A stretch of 64,000 nucleotides of DNA from Negativicutes bacterium (GTDB lineage Bacteria; Bacillota_C; Negativicutes; Sporomusales_B; JARLHX01): NCBI GenBank assembly GCA_031292015.1, contig JARLHY010000202.1, positions 1-64,000 of the forward strand. Reading direction: 5' to 3'. This document shows, in pieces, positions 41,114-51,715 of the stretch. Numbering within the stretch: the first letter of the stretch is position 1; each line of letters opens with the position of its first letter. Both the position numbers and the translations under genes were made by a program. The notes below the pieces were generated by a model. The model did no database searches. It had not been told where the DNA came from and worked only from the letters and a program-made list of their open reading frames with translations.

Positions 41114-43234
41114 CTAATTTTTCTTCGGTTGATCCGGCTTTTGCGGCGGCGTCGGCGCAGTGGGGGCGCTAGGGCGGGGCGGCGGCGGCGGCAGCGTCTT
41201 GTCGCCGGACTGGCTGTCGCCGGGTTGATCGGCGCGATTTGTCGTTCCACCTGTGGAAGGCTTGGTGGGTTGAGTGCCGTCGATGAATATTTCGTTCTGG
41301 GCATCCTTAGCTTTGGGGTCCGGGCTCAGCAGGCCGTCCTTGGGTGAAATGGTCGCCGAAACGATGCCGGAAGGCCTGGGGAAATCACGGGCCGGGACAT
41401 TGGCAAGCGCCGCGGTCATGAAATCACGCCAGATGATGGCTGGGGTGGCACCGCCGGTTATCCCGGCCAGATAGCCGTCGTTGTCGAAACCCATCCAGAT
41501 ACCGGCCACCAGGTCAGGGGTAAAACCGACAAACCAGGCGTCCTTATAATCGTTGGTGGTACCGGTCTTGCCGGCAGCCGGCCGGCCGATATTGGCTCCG
41601 GCCCCGGTGCCGTGGGTCACGACGCCGCGCATCATATCGGTGAGCAGGTAGGCGCTTCGCTCGTTGATCACCGCTTTTTCCCGCGGCTGGTGTTGTTCAA
41701 GGACCTTGCCGTTGCGGTCGACCACCTTGATGATCGAAACCGGTTCGGCCCGGACGCCCTGGTTGGCGAGTACGCCGTAGGCGCTGACAATCTCCAGCGG
41801 GATCACGCCCCTGGTCAGGCCGCCGAGGGCCATCGCCAGATTGCGGTCGTTGGTGTTTCCGCTGGTCACCAGGGTGGAGATACCCAGGAGCTGAGCGTAG
41901 TAAAGCACTTTATCAGGACTGACCTGCTGGGCTAGTTTCACAGCCACCACGTTCAGCGACTGTTCCAGCGCCGAGCGCAGCGAAACGCGGCCATGGAATT
42001 TTCCGTCATAGTTGATGGGTGACCAACTGCCGAAGCTGACTGGAGTGTCGTCAATGACCGTGGCCGGAGTCATACCGCTTTCGATGGCGGTAAGATATAC
42101 GAAAGGTTTGAAGGCTGAACCCGGCTGGCGTTCAGCCAGAACCGCCCGGTTGAACTGGTCGTTGCCGCGGCCGCCGACCATGGCCTTAATGTAGCCTGTG
42201 TGGGGGTCAAGGGCCACCAGTGCCCCCTGCGGCTGTTTAATCCCTCTGGAATCCGTATTGTAGACAGGCAATTGGCTCATCGCTTTTTCTGCGGCCCGCT
42301 GCATATCAAGGTCCAGACTTGTGTAGATCTTCAGTCCGTCCTTATAAACCGCGTCGGCGCCGTACTTGTCGATCAGCTGCTGGCTGACATAATCGATGAA
42401 GTAGGAAGCTTCGCTGCTGCTGGCGGTCGAATGGGGTACGAGCTTGAGTTCCTGGGCCTTGGTCTGATCAGCCTTGGCCTGGGAAATGTATTCGTATTTG
42501 GCCATCTGGTCAAGAACGACGGCCTGTCTTTCCTTGGCGGCCTTGAGATTGCTCAGCGGAGAATAGTAGTTGGGACTTTGCGGCAGCCCGGCCAGCATCG
42601 CCGCCTCAGCAAGATTCAGATCTTTTACGCTTTTGCCGAAGTAGACATGGGCAGCGGCTTCCACCCCATATGCTCCTTGGCCGAAATAAATCTGATTGAG
42701 ATACATTTCCAGGATTTCGGTTTTTGTAAACTGGCGCTCGATTTGCAGCGCCAAAAAAACTTCCTGGATTTTACGCTTGAGAGTGCGGTCCTGGGTCAGC
42801 AGCGCGTTGCGCGCCAACTGCTGGGTAATCGTACTGGCGCCTTCCGAAATAGCGCGGTTGGTGACGGTGGACCAGACGGCCCGCAAAATTCCGCGGGGAT
42901 CGATGCCGATATGGTCGTAAAACCGTACGTCCTCAGTGGCGATAAACGCGTTCTGCAGGTCCTTGGGAATGTTGTTGATCGAGACAGGCACCCTGTCTTC
43001 CACCGCATGGATCGTCGTAATCAGTTTGCCGTTGATGTCATAGATCTGCGAAGATGCGGCAGGGCGAATCTCGCCTTTCAGGCTGGGCATAGTATGGATG
43101 CTCGCGGTCAAAAATCCGAGGCCGGCCCCGGTAATCATAACAACAAAAATTACGGTGGCAACCACGGCGATCGTCGGCCACTTACGACGGACGCGGCGTT
43201 TGTTTCCGGCTTGCTCTTTGGGTTCGGTGCTCAT
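41114..43234 (-). CDS. Class A penicillin-binding protein (PBP1A)
   Basis: 706 residues. A cytoplasmic basic tail and one membrane anchor (about 22-48) lead to the GT51 glycosyltransferase (ATEDVRFYDHIGID, with the catalytic Glu; GASTITQQLARN; KIQEVFLALQIE). Then comes the transpeptidase with SxxK in RQPGSAFKP, SxN in SLNVVA and KTGTT. It polymerises and cross-links peptidoglycan. The C-tail is Pro-rich (PPPPPPRPSAPTAPTPPQKP). ATG at 43234 with AGGAGG. Confidence 0.96.
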   Translation of the reverse strand: MSTEPKEQAGNKRRVRRKWPTIAVVATVIFVVMITGAGLGFLTASIHTMPSLKGEIRPAASSQIYDINGKLITTIHAVEDRVPVSINNIPKDLQNAFIATEDVRFYDHIGIDPRGILRAVWSTVTNRAISEGASTITQQLARNALLTQDRTLKRKIQEVFLALQIERQFTKTEILEMYLNQIYFGQGAYGVEAAAHVYFGKSVKDLNLAEAAMLAGLPQSPNYYSPLSNLKAAKERQAVVLDQMAKYEYISQAKADQTKAQELKLVPHSTASSSEASYFIDYVSQQLIDKYGADAVYKDGLKIYTSLDLDMQRAAEKAMSQLPVYNTDSRGIKQPQGALVALDPHTGYIKAMVGGRGNDQFNRAVLAERQPGSAFKPFVYLTAIESGMTPATVIDDTPVSFGSWSPINYDGKFHGRVSLRSALEQSLNVVAVKLAQQVSPDKVLYYAQLLGISTLVTSGNTNDRNLAMALGGLTRGVIPLEIVSAYGVLANQGVRAEPVSIIKVVDRNGKVLEQHQPREKAVINERSAYLLTDMMRGVVTHGTGAGANIGRPAAGKTGTTNDYKDAWFVGFTPDLVAGIWMGFDNDGYLAGITGGATPAIIWRDFMTAALANVPARDFPRPSGIVSATISPKDGLLSPDPKAKDAQNEIFIDGTQPTKPSTGGTTNRADQPGDSQSGDKTLPPPPPRPSAPTAPTPPQKPDQPKKN

Positions 43235-43505
43235 GGACAACCTCCTGTCCGGGTAATAGATTGGCAAAAAATCGGGTACGTCCCTGAGGTTTCCAGGTTT
43301 GCCTGAAAACCGGGCAACACGAAAACAGCCCAAAACGGACTTTACAATAATTACACGTCATACCCGAGAAATCCTGCCGACCGCCAGCCAGGAAAAAAAC
43401 TTCCCGCCGCTTTGGCTTATTTCGACACCAATCAGGGAAGGAATTTCCAGTGGCAAATGGAATGATAAAAGATAATAAGGAAAAGAAAGTATTAAGGAGG
43501 GTAAA

Positions 43506-44258
43506 ATGGATAATGTGAGGATGCTCAGTGCCGGCGAACAGGGGCTGGTGGTCGAGTTCGGCACTCAGATAGACCCTGCGGTCAACGCGCGGGTTCACCG
43601 TGTGAGCAAAATGCTGTCAGCGGCAAAGCTGGACGGGATCAGCGAAGTCGTGCCCACCTACCGGTCGCTGCTGGTCTATTTTGATCCGCTTCAACTGTCC
43701 AGACAGGAGCTTGTCAGGCGGATCGAGGAGTTTCTCGCTGCCGGGCCCGCCGGCCAGGAGGAGCAGGCAGCAGCGCGGGTGGTTGACATTCCTGTCTGCT
43801 ACGGCGGCGATTTCGGTCCTGATATCGAATTTGTCATGCGGCACACCGGGTTCTCCGCCGATGAGGTTGTCCGCATTCACACCTCGGTGCCTTACCTTGT
43901 ATACATGCTGGGGTTTGTCCCCGGGTTCGCCTATCTGGGAGGACTGGATGAACGTCTGGCCACGCCCCGGCTGGAAAAACCGCGCACCGCCATCCCGGTG
44001 GGGTCGGTGGGGATCGCCGGAACCCAGACCGGATTTTATCCTATCGAAAGCCCTGGCGGCTGGCAGCTCATCGGTCGCACTCCCATCAAGGCTTTTCACC
44101 CCGCCGCCGCCGATCCGTTCCTGTTCGCCGCTGGCGATTATCTGCGGTTCAGGGCGATCAGCCCCGGGGAATTCGCCGCCATTGAAGCCGAAGTTGCTGC
44201 CGGGACCTACCGGCCGAAAATCGAAACCATGACGGCAAAGGACGGTGACAAGCAATGA
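43506..44258 (+). CDS. pxpB: 5-oxoprolinase subunit PxpB (KipI-like)
   Basis: 250 residues of the KipI/PxpB family (GEQGLVVEFGTQIDP, SVPYLVYMLGFVPGFAYLGG, PVGSVGIAGTQTGFYPIESP). With PxpC and PxpA it forms the ATP-dependent prokaryotic 5-oxoprolinase that recycles pyroglutamate to glutamate. First gene of a tight pxpBCA operon, with AAGGAGGG. Confidence 0.95.
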   Translation: MDNVRMLSAGEQGLVVEFGTQIDPAVNARVHRVSKMLSAAKLDGISEVVPTYRSLLVYFDPLQLSRQELVRRIEEFLAAGPAGQEEQAAARVVDIPVCYGGDFGPDIEFVMRHTGFSADEVVRIHTSVPYLVYMLGFVPGFAYLGGLDERLATPRLEKPRTAIPVGSVGIAGTQTGFYPIESPGGWQLIGRTPIKAFHPAAADPFLFAAGDYLRFRAISPGEFAAIEAEVAAGTYRPKIETMTAKDGDKQ

Positions 44259-45283
44259 TCGAAATATTAACCGCCGGGCTTTTCACCACTATCCAGGATC
44301 AGGGCCGCTGGGGGTATCAGGCCTTCGGCATGCCGGTGGCCGGCGCCATGGACCGTTACGCCTGCCGGGTCGCCAATATTATGGCCGGCAATTCGCCTGA
44401 AGCGGCCTGCCTTGAGATGACCCTCACCGGCGACAGCCTCCGTTTTGAAAAAGAAACTTTCGCGGCAGTTAGCGGTGCCGACATGCAGGCTACCCTCAAT
44501 GGCGAACCGGTCGCCAACTGGTCGGCCTTTCCCGTACCAGCCGGCAGCGTTCTGACATTCGGTTACGCCCAGGAAGGTTGCCGGAGTTATCTGGCGGTTA
44601 ACGGCGGCATCGACGTCCCGCTGGTGCTCGGCAGCCGCTCCACCTACACCAGGGCCGCGGTGGGCGGCCTGGAAGGACGGAAACTGCGGGCCGGCGACGT
44701 CCTCAAAATAGGCGGCCAGGCACTGCTGGCAGGAGCTTCCTGCGCCCTGCCGCAGGAATACAGGCCTGCCTGCGGCAGCAGCATCACCCTGCGGGTCATC
44801 ACCGGTCCGCAGGACGATCTGTTTTCCGCCGAAGGGCTTGCGACCCTGTTCAACAGCAGCTACACCATTTCCAACGAAGCCGACCGGATGGGTTACCGTC
44901 TCGAAGGCCCGGTGATCGCCCACAAAGCCAAGGCCGACATCGTATCCGACGCCTTGTGCCAGGGAGCCATTCAGGTTCCGGGTCATGGCATGCCTATCGT
45001 GATGATGGCCGACAGGGCCACCACCGGGGGCTATACGAAAATCGGCACAGTAATCGGTCCCGATCTCACCCTGATGGCCCAGGCCAAACCCGGCGACACC
45101 GTTTCCTTCCGGCAGTGCTCCGACGGTGGGGCGGTGGAGGCTTTGCGGACCGAACGGGAACGTTACGCGGCCATAGCCGCCTGGCGGGCGGGAGCGGCCG
45201 GAGGCAGTCCGGCTGAAGTCAAACGCTTCCGAATGACTGTCAACGGACAGTCCTATTCGATAGAAATCAGCGAGGAGAGATGA
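44255..45283 (+). CDS. pxpC: 5-oxoprolinase subunit PxpC (KipA-like)
   Basis: 342 residues of the biotin-dependent-carboxylase-like family (TIQDQGRWGYQAFGMPVAGA, SYLAVNGGIDVPLVLGSRST, ITGPQDDLF). It overlaps pxpB by four bases. It is the ATP-using partner of PxpB. Confidence 0.95.
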   Translation: MIEILTAGLFTTIQDQGRWGYQAFGMPVAGAMDRYACRVANIMAGNSPEAACLEMTLTGDSLRFEKETFAAVSGADMQATLNGEPVANWSAFPVPAGSVLTFGYAQEGCRSYLAVNGGIDVPLVLGSRSTYTRAAVGGLEGRKLRAGDVLKIGGQALLAGASCALPQEYRPACGSSITLRVITGPQDDLFSAEGLATLFNSSYTISNEADRMGYRLEGPVIAHKAKADIVSDALCQGAIQVPGHGMPIVMMADRATTGGYTKIGTVIGPDLTLMAQAKPGDTVSFRQCSDGGAVEALRTERERYAAIAAWRAGAAGGSPAEVKRFRMTVNGQSYSIEISEER

Positions 45284-46048
45284 ATGATGGTACAAATCGA
45301 CCTGAATTGCGACATGGGGGAAAGCTTCGGCATGTACAACCTTGGCCATGACGAAGAGGCCATGCCTTACGTGACATCGATCAACGTGGCCTGCGGCTTT
45401 CATGCCTCGGACCCGATGAACATGTTTAAAACCGTGAAGCTGGCCCAAAAATACGGTGTAGCGGTGGGCGCCCATCCGTCCTTCCCTGACCTTGTCGGTT
45501 TCGGACGGCGGGAAATGGTTGCCACGGCTGAAGAAATCAAGGCCGACGTTATCTATCAGATCGGCGCCCTGTGGGGCTTTTGCCTGGCCGAGGGACTGAA
45601 AATGCAGCACGTCAAAGCCCACGGCGCTATGTACAACATGGCGGTGAAGGATATGTCCGTCGCCACCGCCCTGGCTGAGGCCATCAAGGAAGTGGATCCG
45701 GGCCTGATCATGCTCTGTCTGGCCAATTCCGCCATGGTCACCGCCGCCCAGCAGGTCGGCGTCAAATACGTCGAGGAATCCTTCGCCGACCGGGCTTATA
45801 CCGCCCAGGGCACCCTGGTGTCCCGTAAACTGGCCGGTTCGGTTATCCATGACGTCGATCTGGTGGCCGACCGGGTGCTGGGTATGGTCAAAAACCAGCA
45901 GGTCACCTCCATCGACGGCGTCCAGGTGTCTCTCAAGACCCAGACTGTCTGCGTCCATGGCGATACCCCCGGCGCGCTGGGAATGATCAAAAAAATCCGC
46001 GAGAAACTGGCCGCCGAGGGCGTGTCGGTCAAAGCCTTCGGAGCGTAA
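45284..46048 (+). CDS. pxpA: 5-oxoprolinase subunit PxpA (LamB/YcsF)
   Basis: 254 residues with DLNCDMGESFG, NVACGFHASDP, GAHPSFPD and QHVKAHGAMYN, which hold the likely active-site residues of the YcsF family. It starts right after the pxpC stop (ATGATG; either ATG possible) with GAGGAGAG. Confidence 0.96.
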   Translation: MMVQIDLNCDMGESFGMYNLGHDEEAMPYVTSINVACGFHASDPMNMFKTVKLAQKYGVAVGAHPSFPDLVGFGRREMVATAEEIKADVIYQIGALWGFCLAEGLKMQHVKAHGAMYNMAVKDMSVATALAEAIKEVDPGLIMLCLANSAMVTAAQQVGVKYVEESFADRAYTAQGTLVSRKLAGSVIHDVDLVADRVLGMVKNQQVTSIDGVQVSLKTQTVCVHGDTPGALGMIKKIREKLAAEGVSVKAFGA

Positions 46049-46135
46049 GAAAAAAAGCTGTTGAAAAAGGTCAATCCCGACCCTTTCGAACAGCCTGGGA
46101 ACATTTATGAAAAGTGAGTTTCATAACAATCTAAG

Positions 46136-46152
46136 GGCCGCGAACTGCGGCC
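46136..46152 (+). terminator. Rho-independent terminator of pxpBCA
   Basis: GGCCGC and GCGGCC with a 5-nt loop, then TATTTTT. A weaker GCTGTT/AACAGC stem with mismatches lies just upstream at 46057-46094. Confidence 0.75.
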
Positions 46153-46169
46153 TATTTTTGTTGGCTTGG

Positions 46170-46535
46170 TCAGCCGCGGGGGCCGGCTTCAATCGCTTTT
46201 TTGTCGATGGCTTCGTCCGCTACCGGAGCCATTTGTTCCTCAGCCCGGGCGATAAGCTCCTTTACCATCTGACCGCCGATCTTGCCGCCGGTGCGGCCGC
46301 CGATCTGGCCAACCTCGCCGGTGGTCATATTCTCCCAGCCGACCGATTCAACCTTTTCCTTCAGCCCCAGACTTTCGGCGGCTTCCCATTTCTTCCGGTC
46401 CAGAGCGCTCTCATAGTTGGTGGCGGTAATCGGTTGGTTCATATCCCGCCCGAGGGTTTCATTGGCCACTTCAAGCTTAATGTCGTTCAGGGCTTTCTTG
46501 GCTCCAGGTTCAAGGATTTCCTTATTACCGGACAT
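46170..46535 (-). CDS. Alpha/beta-type small acid-soluble spore protein
   Basis: 121 residues. Motif 1 PGAKKALNDIKLEVANE contains the germination-protease site region (LE-VANE). Motif 2 TGEVGQIGGRTGGKIGGQMV followed by KELIARAEEQM is the second DNA-binding segment. SASPs coat and protect spore DNA from UV. It is longer than classic SspA (about 70 residues), with about 40 residues between the motifs and a C-terminal extension. ATG at 46535 after AAAGGAGGTG; the longer frame to 46727 is spurious. Confidence 0.9.
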   Translation of the reverse strand: MSGNKEILEPGAKKALNDIKLEVANETLGRDMNQPITATNYESALDRKKWEAAESLGLKEKVESVGWENMTTGEVGQIGGRTGGKIGGQMVKELIARAEEQMAPVADEAIDKKAIEAGPRG

Positions 46536-46666
46536 GAAAGCACCTCCTTTGGTGAAGTTGAGTCCTTTCCATAGTATTGCCGGGGTATGCGCTGCAAAAC
46601 CGGCATATTTTACCAGCAGGCACGGCCAATCCCTGCTCGTTATATCCAGCCGGCAAGAAAGAAAGA

Positions 46667-46687
46667 GGCCGTCCAACGCGGACGGCC
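46667..46687 (-). terminator. Rho-independent terminator after the YitT gene
   Basis: GGCCGTCC and GGACGGCC; on the minus strand the stem is followed by TCTTTCTTTC. Confidence 0.75.
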
Positions 46688-46733
46688 ACAAAGTCGAATA
46701 TACAGCCTGTTGAAAATGTGAATCCAACCGTCG

Positions 46734-47594
46734 TCAATGGATGGCCTTCTTTTTTACTCTGCCGCCGATAACATCATGAACATCATGAATCGTAACAAAG
46801 GCCTCCGGGTCTATCTCGTCGATAATGGCTTTGAGTTTTGCGATTTCGAGCCTTGTTATGACCGAGTATAATATCTTCTTGGACTCCAGGGTGAAACCGC
46901 CTTGTCCGTGCAGTATCGTGACACCTCGTCCCAGGCGGGCAAGGAGTGTCGCGGCGATCTCGTCGGCGTTATCGGATACAATCATGACTCCTTTGGACTC
47001 ATCAAGCCCTTCGATGGTCATGTCAATCACCTTAAAGGCAACGAAATAGGCTACAAGGGAATACATTGCCTTATCCCAGCTGAACACCAGGCCGGCACTG
47101 CCAAGGATGAACAAATTGAAAAACATGACAATCTCACCCACCGAGAAACCACTTTTCTTGTCCAGAATTATCGCGACAATCTCGGTGCCATCCAGTGAGC
47201 CTCCATAGCGGATGATCAGCCCTACCCCGATGCCGACCAGGACTCCGCCGAACGTCGCCGCCAAAAATAAATCGTTGGTCAACTCGGGGATGGGGTGAAA
47301 ATAAGATACCCAATAGGCAAGAGATACCACCGAGAAGAGGGTTGATATGCAGAACGTCTTGCCGATTTGCATATATCCGAGATAGAGGAAAGGCAGATTG
47401 AGTACCACGATAAAGATGCTTAAAGAATAGCCTGTGGTATGGCTCAGCAAGATGGAAATACCCACGATTCCGCCATCGATGATTTGATTGGGTATCAGGA
47501 AAAATTCAAGTCCCGCCGCAGCCACGACTGAACCCAGGAACAGCATAATATACTTCCTTACATACCGGACCAGCGGATTCCCTTTTACGACCAT
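46734..47594 (-). CDS. YitT-family membrane protein
   Basis: 286 residues with five or six membrane helices (IMLFLGSVVAAAGLEFFLIP; IVGISILLSHTTGYSLSIFI; others up to about 180) and a C-terminal cytoplasmic DUF2179 domain (ATLLARLGRGVTILHGQGGF). The function is unproven. AAAGGAGC precedes the ATG. Monocistronic. Confidence 0.9.
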   Translation of the reverse strand: MVVKGNPLVRYVRKYIMLFLGSVVAAAGLEFFLIPNQIIDGGIVGISILLSHTTGYSLSIFIVVLNLPFLYLGYMQIGKTFCISTLFSVVSLAYWVSYFHPIPELTNDLFLAATFGGVLVGIGVGLIIRYGGSLDGTEIVAIILDKKSGFSVGEIVMFFNLFILGSAGLVFSWDKAMYSLVAYFVAFKVIDMTIEGLDESKGVMIVSDNADEIAATLLARLGRGVTILHGQGGFTLESKKILYSVITRLEIAKLKAIIDEIDPEAFVTIHDVHDVIGGRVKKKAIH

Positions 47595-47957
47595 AGTCCT
47601 GCTCCTTTACAAAAAGATGATAAAGAAAGAAGACTGTTTGCCAGCCTCCCTCCGCGCGATTTTTTTTGTTCGTTAATTTATAATATAAGTCCAAAGATAA
47701 GTCTGTCAAGTTTACCGTAATAAAGAAGTAGCGCACCTGCCTGTTGTGATCCTGCAGGGTATCGGTAATTTCTCTCCAGTAATCGCAATAATAAACTCAT
47801 AACAAGCGGAATATGGTAATAATGATGATTCAGCGACGCCGGGACAGATAGAGAGTCTCCGGGGCACCGTCGTGAAAATAAATCCGGCCAGCATAGGCAC
47901 TGACAGGTTGTCTGCAGAGTATATATAGTAGGCGACACTCTTTGGGGAGGGGAGAAC

Positions 47958-48632
47958 ATGCGGTTCTCCGTACGAAAAAGGCACCATATCTCGGGGCCGA
48001 CCCTGCTCCTGGGATTTATCCTGGGGGTCGCTTTGCTGGGCTTCGGGATTGTTGAGACCCACCTGAAACCCACGCTGCTGGCCATCGCCGAAGCCCGGGC
48101 CACCGTGATCGCCACCCAGGCGATCAATAACGTCATCAATGAGAAAGTCAATCAGTCCATCGATCCCCAGTCCCTTGTGAACATCAAGCTTGACAATCGC
48201 GGGCGGGTTGTATTCATCCAGCCCAACACCCTCGAATTCAATAAACTGGCGGCCGACACCACCATCAAGGTTCAGGATGCCTTGCAGGAGATCAGTGATG
48301 AAAAGATCGGCATTCCTGTCGGCCAGGTGCTCGGCAGCCAGCTCTTGGCCAGCCTCGGGCCCAAAATAGTCATAACCATCATTCCTGTCGGCACCGTCCA
48401 GGTAAAAGTGGTGGACAAATTCGAGCAGGCCGGCATCAACCAGACCCGCCACATGATCTATCTATTTGCCACTACCTCTATCAGGATCGTCGTGCCGCTG
48501 GTGAGTTCCACCGTCAGCGTGAACACCCAGGTGCCTATCGCCGAGTACGTCGTGGTAGGCGAAGTCCCCAGCACCTACGTCCAGTTTCCCTTCCCGCTGC
48601 CCGGCGAGAACAACATAAATCCCCAGCCCTGA
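47958..48632 (+). CDS. yunB: Sporulation protein YunB
   Basis: 224 residues. One N-terminal membrane helix (TLLLGFILGVALLGFGIV), then a globular YunB domain (IATQAINNVINEKVNQSI, IGIPVGQVLGSQLLASLGP, VVPLVSSTVSVNTQVPIAEY). In Bacillus yunB belongs to the sigma-E (mother-cell) regulon. GGGGAGGGGAG precedes the ATG. Confidence 0.92.
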   Translation: MRFSVRKRHHISGPTLLLGFILGVALLGFGIVETHLKPTLLAIAEARATVIATQAINNVINEKVNQSIDPQSLVNIKLDNRGRVVFIQPNTLEFNKLAADTTIKVQDALQEISDEKIGIPVGQVLGSQLLASLGPKIVITIIPVGTVQVKVVDKFEQAGINQTRHMIYLFATTSIRIVVPLVSSTVSVNTQVPIAEYVVVGEVPSTYVQFPFPLPGENNINPQP

Positions 48633-48789
48633 GGGGAGAAAGCAACCGACCTTAATCGTCAAATTATTCCGAATTCGGCAGGAGTTATTGCTAATTGGTG
48701 GAATTTATGTAAATAACAACTAATTCCACAGTTTCTCCAAAGCCCTGCTTCGATCCGGATCCACAAGAACCGATTAGGGGGAGTTCGCT

Positions 48790-50769
48790 GTGTCCAAAAT
48801 GAACGTTGGTATTGGATTTAGTCTGAAGAAGAAACTGATCGTCGGCTTTATTCTCCTCGCGGCCCTGCCTGTCATCCTTACCTCGCTGGTGACATCCTAT
48901 CTGAGCAACAGCGCCATTGTGAGCATGGTTTATGAGAACAATCAGAAACTGGCGGTTTCCCTCGCCGACAACTTCAATGCAATGATCGACGCCAAAATCA
49001 AGGTGCTCAAAGTCACCGCCAGCTCGCCGGAAATCCAGGCGATGGGGATTCCCGAACAGCTTCAGGTGCTGTGGAGCCTGACCAAACAATATCCGGAAAT
49101 GCAGCTCATCGTTATCGACGCAGCAGGCAATCAGAAGGTGCGTACCGAGGGCAACCTGGCCAGCAGCGCCGACCGGGATTATTTCAAACAAGTCAAAAAC
49201 GGAGCCAGCTACGCCGTCTCCGATGTTCTTGTGGCCAAGGGTACCGGCAAGACCTCGGTCATCATCTCCGTTCCTATCAAGGACTCCCTGGACAATTTCC
49301 GGGGGGCGCTGATCGGGTCCATTGACGTTATGTACCTCAGCCGGATTGTCGAAGAGACCAAGATCGGCCAGACGGGATACGTCGCCCTGCTTGACCGGCA
49401 GGGCCGGGTTATCGCTCACCCTGACAAGAAGCTTAGCCAGGAAATGACCGATCTGAGCTTCCTGGCGCCGGTAAAAGAGGCCATCAGCGGCAAGACCGGG
49501 GCGATGTCCTACGAGTACCAGGGCGCCAGAAAACTGGCCGGGTACAGCCATATTCCCCTGGCCGGCTGGGGGATCGTCGCTCAGCAGCCTTATGACGAAG
49601 CTCTTGCCGGAGCCAACCAGGTTCGCCTTACCGGGGTTGTCGCAACCCTGGTCGCAATCATCATCGCCGTAATCGTCGCATTTTGGGCCGCAGGGGTGCT
49701 TACCCGTCCGGTGCGGGAACTGGTGGCTGCCGCCGGCAGGATCGCTGAAGGAGATCTGACCGCTAAAGCCACCGTGGCCAGCCGGGATGAACTGGGCCGG
49801 ATGGCCGAAACCTTTAATACCATGGCTGACAATCTTCAGCGCCTCATCCAGGGTATCATAAACACCGCTGAGTTGGTTGTAGCCTCGTCCCAGCAGCTTT
49901 CCGCCACTTCCGCCGAAGCTGAGCGGGCCGCCAGTCAGATCGCCGCCACCATGGGTGAGTTTGCCCAGGGATCCCACCAGCAGACCGAGGAGATGGACAA
50001 GACCTTAAAAGTAGTCGACCACTTGTCTGAAGGTTCTCAGGCTGTGGCCGAAAAGGCGAAGTCAGCCTCCGCCCTGGCTGTGGAGATGGCCAAGGCTGCG
50101 GAAACCGGCGGCGGAGCAGTACGTAACGCCATGGACAAGATGGGCGAGATCAAGGAAGTCACCGCCGCCACAGCGAAAGTTGTCGGCGACCTAGGGGAAA
50201 AAAGCAGCCAGATCGGACAGATTCTGGACGTGATCAGCGGCATCGCCGGACAAACCAATCTGCTGGCGCTGAACGCCGCCATCGAGGCGGCCCGGGCCGG
50301 CGAACAGGGACGGGGGTTCGCCGTAGTCGCCGAAGAAGTCCGCAAACTGGCTGAGCAGTCCCAGCAGGCCACTGGAGAAATTGCCCAGATTGTCCGGGAA
50401 ATCCAGCACCAGACCGGGGAAGCCATTGCAGCCATGGACGACGGCAGCCGCAAGGTCAACGAAGGGGTCGATGTCGTCGAGACTGCCGGGCAGGCCCTTC
50501 AGAATATCCTGGCCCAGATCGATCAGAGCGTGGCCATGATCGGTGACATCAACACCGCCAGCTCCCGGCAGCTGCAGGGAATGCAGGATATGGTCAGCAG
50601 CGCCGGCCATGTGGCGGCTATCGCCAGGCAGTCCAGCGCCGGAGCACAGAACACCGCTGCCGCGAGCCAGGAGATGACCGCCTCGATGGAGCAGATCGCC
50701 CAGGCGGCAGTGGCTCTGGAAAAACTGGCCGGCGAGTTGCAGACCATGGTGGCGCGGTTCAGAATATGA
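48790..50769 (+). CDS. Methyl-accepting chemotaxis protein (dCache type)
   Basis: 659 residues. Membrane helices at about 15-38 and 280-303 flank a dCache_1 sensor ([40 protein letters not shown]). HAMP ([20 protein letters not shown]) and the signalling domain with tip [20 protein letters not shown] follow. GTG start at 48790 after GGGGGAG; a later ATG six bases on is possible. No chemotaxis operon adjacent. Confidence 0.93.
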   Translation: MSKMNVGIGFSLKKKLIVGFILLAALPVILTSLVTSYLSNSAIVSMVYENNQKLAVSLADNFNAMIDAKIKVLKVTASSPEIQAMGIPEQLQVLWSLTKQYPEMQLIVIDAAGNQKVRTEGNLASSADRDYFKQVKNGASYAVSDVLVAKGTGKTSVIISVPIKDSLDNFRGALIGSIDVMYLSRIVEETKIGQTGYVALLDRQGRVIAHPDKKLSQEMTDLSFLAPVKEAISGKTGAMSYEYQGARKLAGYSHIPLAGWGIVAQQPYDEALAGANQVRLTGVVATLVAIIIAVIVAFWAAGVLTRPVRELVAAAGRIAEGDLTAKATVASRDELGRMAETFNTMADNLQRLIQGIINTAELVVASSQQLSATSAEAERAASQIAATMGEFAQGSHQQTEEMDKTLKVVDHLSEGSQAVAEKAKSASALAVEMAKAAETGGGAVRNAMDKMGEIKEVTAATAKVVGDLGEKSSQIGQILDVISGIAGQTNLLALNAAIEAARAGEQGRGFAVVAEEVRKLAEQSQQATGEIAQIVREIQHQTGEAIAAMDDGSRKVNEGVDVVETAGQALQNILAQIDQSVAMIGDINTASSRQLQGMQDMVSSAGHVAAIARQSSAGAQNTAAASQEMTASMEQIAQAAVALEKLAGELQTMVARFRI

Positions 50770-50773
50770 ATTC

Positions 50774-50809
50774 AAAAAGACGGTAAGGGATATCCTATAC
50801 CGTCTTTTT
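50774..50809 (+). terminator. Rho-independent terminator
   Basis: AAAAAGACGGTA and TACCGTCTTTTT. Confidence 0.9.
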
Positions 50810-50909
50810 TGCATAAACCTGGTGGTCTGGGGGTATAATTAGCTTCCCAAACGCTCACAGATATGCTAAAATGTAGCCTGACTCAGATTGAATGGAGAGG
50901 GGAACCGGC

Positions 50910-51656
50910 ATGTCAGGACACTCCAAATGGGCGAATATCAAGCATAAAAAAGGCCGGGTGGACGCCATCCGCGGCAAGGTAACCACCAAGATCAGCCGTG
51001 AGATCACCGTCGCGGTAAAAGCGGGCGGTGCCGACCCGAGCGGCAACATGCGCCTGAAACTGGCTCTGCAGAAGGCCAAGGAAAATAACGTTCCCAAGGA
51101 CAACATCCAGCGGGCCATCCAAAAAGGTCAGGGAACCTTGGAGGGCGGCAACTACGAGGAGATCATGTATGAAGGCTACGGCCCCGGCGGCGTGGCCGTT
51201 ATGCTGGAAATCATGACCGACAACCGCAACCGGACCGCGGCCGACATCCGTCATCTTTTCGGCAAATACGGCGGCAATCTCGGCGAATCGGGCTGTGTGG
51301 CCTGGATGTTCTCGAAAAAAGGTCTGTTCCTTATCGATAAAAGCGCATTCCCCAGCGAGGAAGATCTGATGCTGCTGGTGCTGGAAGCCGGAGCCGAGGA
51401 CTTCAAGACCGAAGACGACCAGTACGAAATTATCACTGCCCCTGATGACTGGGAAGCCGTCCGGGAGGCCTTGGAGAAAAGCAAAGTCCCGCTGGAGACC
51501 GCCCAGGTCACCATGGTGCCTCAGACCACCGTCGAACTTACCGGCGACGACGCTGTCAAGATGCTCAAACTCATGGACGCCCTGGAAGAACACGAAGATG
51601 TCCAGGAAGTCTACTCCAACTTCGATATTCCTGACGACGACCCGTCCATGCAGTAA
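50910..51656 (+). CDS. yebC: YebC/PmpR-family translation/transcription factor
   Basis: 248 residues starting [20 protein letters not shown], full length. YebC-type proteins help ribosomes through polyproline or regulate transcription. The ATG at 50910 has GGGGA upstream. The last about 20 codons ([20 protein letters not shown]) recur in a diverged copy at 56.06 kb, so this 3' end may have come with the inserted segment that follows. Confidence 0.96.
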   Translation: MSGHSKWANIKHKKGRVDAIRGKVTTKISREITVAVKAGGADPSGNMRLKLALQKAKENNVPKDNIQRAIQKGQGTLEGGNYEEIMYEGYGPGGVAVMLEIMTDNRNRTAADIRHLFGKYGGNLGESGCVAWMFSKKGLFLIDKSAFPSEEDLMLLVLEAGAEDFKTEDDQYEIITAPDDWEAVREALEKSKVPLETAQVTMVPQTTVELTGDDAVKMLKLMDALEEHEDVQEVYSNFDIPDDDPSMQ

Positions 51657-51660
51657 TATT
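51594..51660 (+). repeat. yebC 3'-end repeat, copy A
   Basis: The last 60-odd bases of yebC plus a few bases past the stop recur at 56061-56127 with about seven differences. The repeats are direct and bracket the TpsB/TpsA segment. Confidence 0.85.
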
Positions 51661-51715
51661 GGGGAGTTTCGGGTTCGACTGGTGACCCAAACGGCCTGCG
51701 TTATACATCAACTTG

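Noticed and set aside
44267..45958. 563-codon minus-strand frame over pxpC-pxpA
   Set aside because: Shadow of the pxp operon; no motif or ribosome-binding site.
46170..46727. Longer start for the SASP gene
   Set aside because: The extra 64 residues precede a perfect Shine-Dalgarno and match no SASP; the ATG at 46535 is clearly right.
51661..51690. GGTTCGACT-type sequence like a tRNA/tmRNA T-loop after yebC
   Set aside because: No acceptor stem, D-arm or tmRNA tag frame can be built around it.
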